Below are positions 42,596 through 45,660 of a stretch of 45,660 bases of DNA, piece after piece (within the stretch, counting starts at the first letter, position 1; every line of letters starts with the position of its first letter). The position numbers and the translations under genes were made by a program. Source of the DNA: an uncultured Actinomycetes bacterium. Its GTDB lineage: Bacteria; Actinomycetota; Actinomycetes; Nanopelagicales; Nanopelagicaceae. The notes below the pieces were generated by a model that saw only the letters and a list, made by a program, of their open reading frames with translations, ran no database searches and was not told the DNA's origin. Where the stretch lies: NCBI GenBank assembly GCA_903874255.1, contig CAIQRN010000019.1, positions 1-45,660 of the forward strand, given 5' to 3'.

Positions 42596-43713
42596 CGCTC
42601 TCTTTTTATGTACATATCCCGTACTGCATCAAGCGCTGCGGTTACTGCGATTTCAATACCTACACTCCAACTGAACTCCAAGATGGAGCAACGCTTGAAA
42701 TCGTAAGCAATGACTACATTGATGCAGTCTTAAAAGAGTTAGATGCGGCGCCAACTGATCTGGTTCCCACAATATTTTTTGGGGGAGGAACGCCTTCACT
42801 TTTACCCGCTGATGATTTAGGCCGAGTGATTACGGCAATAAGTAAACGCAATGGCTTATCTGATGATTGTGAAATCACGCTAGAAGCTAACCCTGATTCA
42901 GTGACGAAAGAGAGGTTGGAACGATATTTAGCGGTCGGGTTTAACCGAATCTCATTTGGAATGCAATCTGCAAAACCACATGTATTGGCCGTACTTGATC
43001 GCACACACAATCCAGATAATGTGAAACGTGCCGTTGATATGGCTCGTGCTGCAGGTTTTAAAAGCATTAGCGTGGATTTAATTTACGGAACTCCAGGTGA
43101 ATCTCTAGATGACTGGCAGGAAACAGTCGCTGCTGCATTAGATCTTGATATCGACCACATAAGTGCATACGCATTAATTGTTGAGACTGGTACAAAGTTG
43201 GCAGCACAAATCAAACGTGGTGAATTAACGATGCCCGATGATGACCTTATGGCTGACATGTATTTAATGGTCGACCAACTATGTGAAGCAAAAGGTTTTT
43301 CTTGGTATGAACTTTCCAACTGGGCAAAACCTGGACATGAATGTCGGCACAACATTGCGTATTGGGAAAATAAGAATTGGTGGGGTCTTGGGCCAGGCGC
43401 GCATTCACATGTGGATGGAAAGCGCTTTTGGAATGTTAAGCATCCAACTCTCTATAAAGAAAAACTTCACATTGGCCAAACTCCAATATTGGATAGCGAG
43501 ACACTTACTTCAGAACAGATCGCCCGTGAATCGATAATGCTTGGGATTCGTATGCGCGATGGGCTACAGATTTCCTTATTGGAGCCGCACCAATTGGAGA
43601 TCCTGGCTACGTATCGCGAAAATGGCTATATCGAGCTGGCTGATGACCGTGTGTTGTTGACGCCTGTTGGGCGTTTGATTGCAGATCGAATCGTACGAGA
43701 AATAACTTTCTAG
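42592..43713 (+). CDS. hemW: Radical SAM haem chaperone HemW (HemN-like)
   Basis: This 373-aa radical SAM protein carries the 4Fe-4S cluster motif CIKRCGYC (C12, C16, C19). [10 protein letters not shown] follows at about 62-71, with the [14 protein letters not shown] and [10 protein letters not shown] segments. It is one of the proteins often annotated as oxygen-independent coproporphyrinogen oxidase but now assigned as haem-insertion chaperones. HemN-specific N-terminal residues are not seen. It sits in the usual lepA-hemW-hrcA-dnaJ order. Confidence 0.92.
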   Translation: MTLSFYVHIPYCIKRCGYCDFNTYTPTELQDGATLEIVSNDYIDAVLKELDAAPTDLVPTIFFGGGTPSLLPADDLGRVITAISKRNGLSDDCEITLEANPDSVTKERLERYLAVGFNRISFGMQSAKPHVLAVLDRTHNPDNVKRAVDMARAAGFKSISVDLIYGTPGESLDDWQETVAAALDLDIDHISAYALIVETGTKLAAQIKRGELTMPDDDLMADMYLMVDQLCEAKGFSWYELSNWAKPGHECRHNIAYWENKNWWGLGPGAHSHVDGKRFWNVKHPTLYKEKLHIGQTPILDSETLTSEQIARESIMLGIRMRDGLQISLLEPHQLEILATYRENGYIELADDRVLLTPVGRLIADRIVREITF

Positions 43714-43728
43714 TAACCTAGGTTCACT

Positions 43729-44742
43729 ATGTCATCACGTCGTCTAGAAATACTTCGAGCAATTGTTGATGAGTATGTCACTACACAAGAGCCCGTTGGT
43801 TCTAAATCCATCGCCGATCGACACGGACTCGGTATTTCGCCAGCCACCATTCGCAATGAAATGGCGGTCCTTGAAGAAGAGGGCCTCATTACGCATCCGC
43901 ACACGAGTGCTGGACGAATTCCAACAGATCTCGGATATCGTGTTTTTGTAGATAAATTAGCTACGGTTAAACCGCTTTCTACTGCTGAACGCCGTGCGAT
44001 TGAAACGTTTCTTGAAGGCGCTCTTGATTTAGATGATGTTGTCATGCGCACTGTGCGCTTGTTGGCCGACGTTACAAAACAAGTAGCAGTTGTTCAATAT
44101 CCATCGATGATTAAATCTCGAGTACGCCATATTGAATTAGTAGCTCTCACCCCGTCACGCTTAATGATGATTTTGATAACTGATGCGGGCCGAGTCGAGC
44201 AGAGAATTATTGAATTATCTAGCGACGTATCTGATGGCTTTTTAAATGCCTTACGTGCTCAACTCAATAATGCCATGATGGGCTATCGACTTCCTGAAGT
44301 TGCAGATCGAATTACTGGAGTAATGGAAAGTTATGGCACCGCTGATCGTTCTATCGTTGCCATTGTCGTTTCTACCGTTATCGAAATGTCGATGGAGCGT
44401 CCAGAAGAAAAAATTGTTCTTGCAGGCACAGCAAACTTGGCGCGATTCCAAGAGGACTTTTCAACAACTATGCACCCAGTCCTTGAAGCCCTTGAAGAGC
44501 AAGTTGTTTTGCTTCGTTTATTAGGTGATGCAAACGAAACCGTAAAAGTTCGGATTGGTTCAGAGCAAAGCGATGTCAGCCTTCGCACCACTTCACTAGT
44601 TACTGTAGGTTATGGTTCTGAAAGTACGCCACTTGGTGCACTTGGAGTTATTGGACCAACACGTATGGATTACGCAGGTTCGATGGCCGCAGTTTCTGCA
44701 GTTGCCCGTTATGTCGGCCGATTCATTAATGAAGGTGCATAA
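43729..44742 (+). CDS. hrcA: Heat-inducible transcription repressor HrcA
   Basis: This 337-aa repressor has an N-terminal winged helix ([24 protein letters not shown], then [20 protein letters not shown] at about 36-56), a GAF-like middle domain and the conserved [15 protein letters not shown] near the end. It normally binds CIRCE operators of groE/dnaK operons and needs GroEL for activity. No CIRCE repeat is visible in the 15-bp gap before this gene. dnaJ follows at once. Confidence 0.95.
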   Translation: MSSRRLEILRAIVDEYVTTQEPVGSKSIADRHGLGISPATIRNEMAVLEEEGLITHPHTSAGRIPTDLGYRVFVDKLATVKPLSTAERRAIETFLEGALDLDDVVMRTVRLLADVTKQVAVVQYPSMIKSRVRHIELVALTPSRLMMILITDAGRVEQRIIELSSDVSDGFLNALRAQLNNAMMGYRLPEVADRITGVMESYGTADRSIVAIVVSTVIEMSMERPEEKIVLAGTANLARFQEDFSTTMHPVLEALEEQVVLLRLLGDANETVKVRIGSEQSDVSLRTTSLVTVGYGSESTPLGALGVIGPTRMDYAGSMAAVSAVARYVGRFINEGA

Positions 44743-44743
44743 G

Positions 44744-45660
44744 TTGAGCGATCATTATCAAACTTTAGGTGTTGCACGTGATGCATCAGCTGATGAAATC
44801 AAAAAGGCATACCGAAAATTAGCCCGCGAATTACATCCGGATGTAAATCCAGATCCAGCAGTTCAGGATAAATTCAAAGAAATTACTGCGGCATACGAAG
44901 TGCTCAGTGACTCACAAAAACGCCAGTCGTATGACATGGGTGGAAGCACATTTGGTGGCGGCGGATTTGGTGGCGGCTTCAGCGACATCATGGATGCATT
45001 CTTTGGTGGCGGTGGAACGCGCGGACCTCGTCCACGTATGCGCGCAGGTCAAGATTCTCTAATTCGTGTTCAAGTTGATCTAAATGAAGCATGTTTTGGA
45101 ACCGAACGTGAGATAACTGTAGAAAGCGCAGTTCTCTGCCCGCAATGCTCTGGAAGCGGTTGCGCCGATAGTGCTCACCCAACTACGTGTGGAGTTTGTA
45201 AAGGACGCGGAGAAACTCAACATGTAGTTCGCTCGGTAATCGGACAAGTAATGACATCCAGACCATGTAATGCATGCGGTGGATACGGAAGTATTATTCA
45301 AAACCCCTGTCGCGAATGTGCGGGTGAAGGACGAGTTCGCTCACGTCAAACTATCCAAGTAAAAATCCCGGCGGGCGTTGAAACTGGAAATCGTATTCAA
45401 CTTTCAGGTCGCGGCGAAGTTGGTCATGGCGGCGGCCCGGCAGGTGATTTATATGTCGAAATAGTTGAAGAAGATCACGACTATCTGATTCGCGAAGGCG
45501 ATACTTTGCACATGTCATTAGCGATTTCTATGACAGCAGCTGCAATTGGAACAACGGTCACTGTTGAATCACTTGATGGTCCAGTTGAAGTAAATATCAA
45601 AGCAGGTACGCAGAGTGGGACACCAATTGCTATTAAAGGCAAGGGCATGACACGTTTGCG
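44744..45660 (+). CDS. dnaJ: Chaperone protein DnaJ (partial, runs off the right edge)
   Basis: At least 305 residues are present with no stop before the window ends. The J domain carries HPD ([10 protein letters not shown]), followed by a Gly/Phe-rich linker ([14 protein letters not shown]). All four zinc-finger repeats are present ([32 protein letters not shown]), then the start of the client-binding beta domain. It stimulates DnaK. The TTG at 44744 is chosen: GAAGG lies 8 nt upstream and it gives [19 protein letters not shown] at 44735 is an alternative. The short zinc region and pairing with hrcA suggest the DnaJ2 type. Confidence 0.93.
   Translation, partial: MSDHYQTLGVARDASADEIKKAYRKLARELHPDVNPDPAVQDKFKEITAAYEVLSDSQKRQSYDMGGSTFGGGGFGGGFSDIMDAFFGGGGTRGPRPRMRAGQDSLIRVQVDLNEACFGTEREITVESAVLCPQCSGSGCADSAHPTTCGVCKGRGETQHVVRSVIGQVMTSRPCNACGGYGSIIQNPCRECAGEGRVRSRQTIQVKIPAGVETGNRIQLSGRGEVGHGGGPAGDLYVEIVEEDHDYLIREGDTLHMSLAISMTAAAIGTTVTVESLDGPVEVNIKAGTQSGTPIAIKGKGMTRL

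Noticed and set aside
43690-43728. CIRCE operator before hrcA
   Set aside because: No TTAGCACTC-N9-GAGTGCTAA-like repeat is visible; the gap to hemW is only 15 bp.

Overview
The window looks like a chromosome segment from a small, low-GC, streamlined actinobacterium, most likely of the freshwater acI type (Nanopelagicales: Planktophila/Nanopelagicus-like). Three things point there. The gene order is actinobacterial (ettA, alpha-glucosidase, glbO, HNH, pepN, rpiB, tig, clpP1, clpP2, clpX, valS, folC, DUF4233, ndk, mreBCD, mrdA, rodA, rne, then rpsT, lepA, hemW, hrcA, dnaJ). Base composition looks moderate, not the high GC of most actinobacteria. Packing is very tight, with many ATGA/TAATG overlaps and several apparently leaderless promoters. 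The taxonomic call is inference; no 16S gene is present.

Layout. 1-2.8 kb: tRNA-Lys, a secreted DUF1524/HNH-type nuclease, ppa, tRNA-His, a Phd/VapC-like toxin-antitoxin pair, orn and tRNA-Arg. 2.8-9.4 kb: a plus-strand operon of ettA, a thioesterase, a GH13 alpha-glucosidase, two MFS transporters and a truncated haemoglobin. 9.4-14.5 kb: a short MscS-like channel, HNH, a small membrane protein, pepN, trmB and rpiB. 14.5-17 kb: two secreted proteins, one Ala-rich and one collagen-like with 80 uninterrupted Gly-X-Y triplets, then tRNA-Gly. 17-22.2 kb: a mobile element. 22.2-45.7 kb: tRNA-Pro and a long plus-strand housekeeping run for protein quality control (tig, clpP1, clpP2, clpX), tRNA charging and folate (valS, folC), nucleotide balance (ndk), cell-wall elongation (mreB, mreC, mreD, mrdA, rodA), RNA decay (rne) and translation/heat shock (rpsT, lepA, hemW, hrcA, dnaJ). 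dnaJ runs off the right edge.

The most interesting object is a compact integrative element of about 5.1 kb between two identical 38-bp copies of the 5' half of tRNA-Gly(TCC), at 17006-17043 and 22129-22166. All its genes lie on the minus strand: tyrosine integrase, HNH nuclease, an orphan 159-aa protein, an Xis/AlpA-like HTH protein, an orphan 110-aa protein and a DUF3987 P-loop protein. It has no recognisable capsid, transfer or resistance gene. Its att core runs from the anticodon loop to the 5' end of the tRNA, the opposite of the usual 3' arrangement. The host tRNA-Gly promoter is therefore now attached to the integrase side, and the intact tRNA-Gly must be expressed from element DNA. Matching direct repeats at both ends (TAGGCACGAA, paired 11 bp apart) look like integrase arm sites. 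A second motif is shared by the left end and the region upstream of the Xis-like gene. A gene-free 378-bp stretch with G-rich repeats is a candidate origin.
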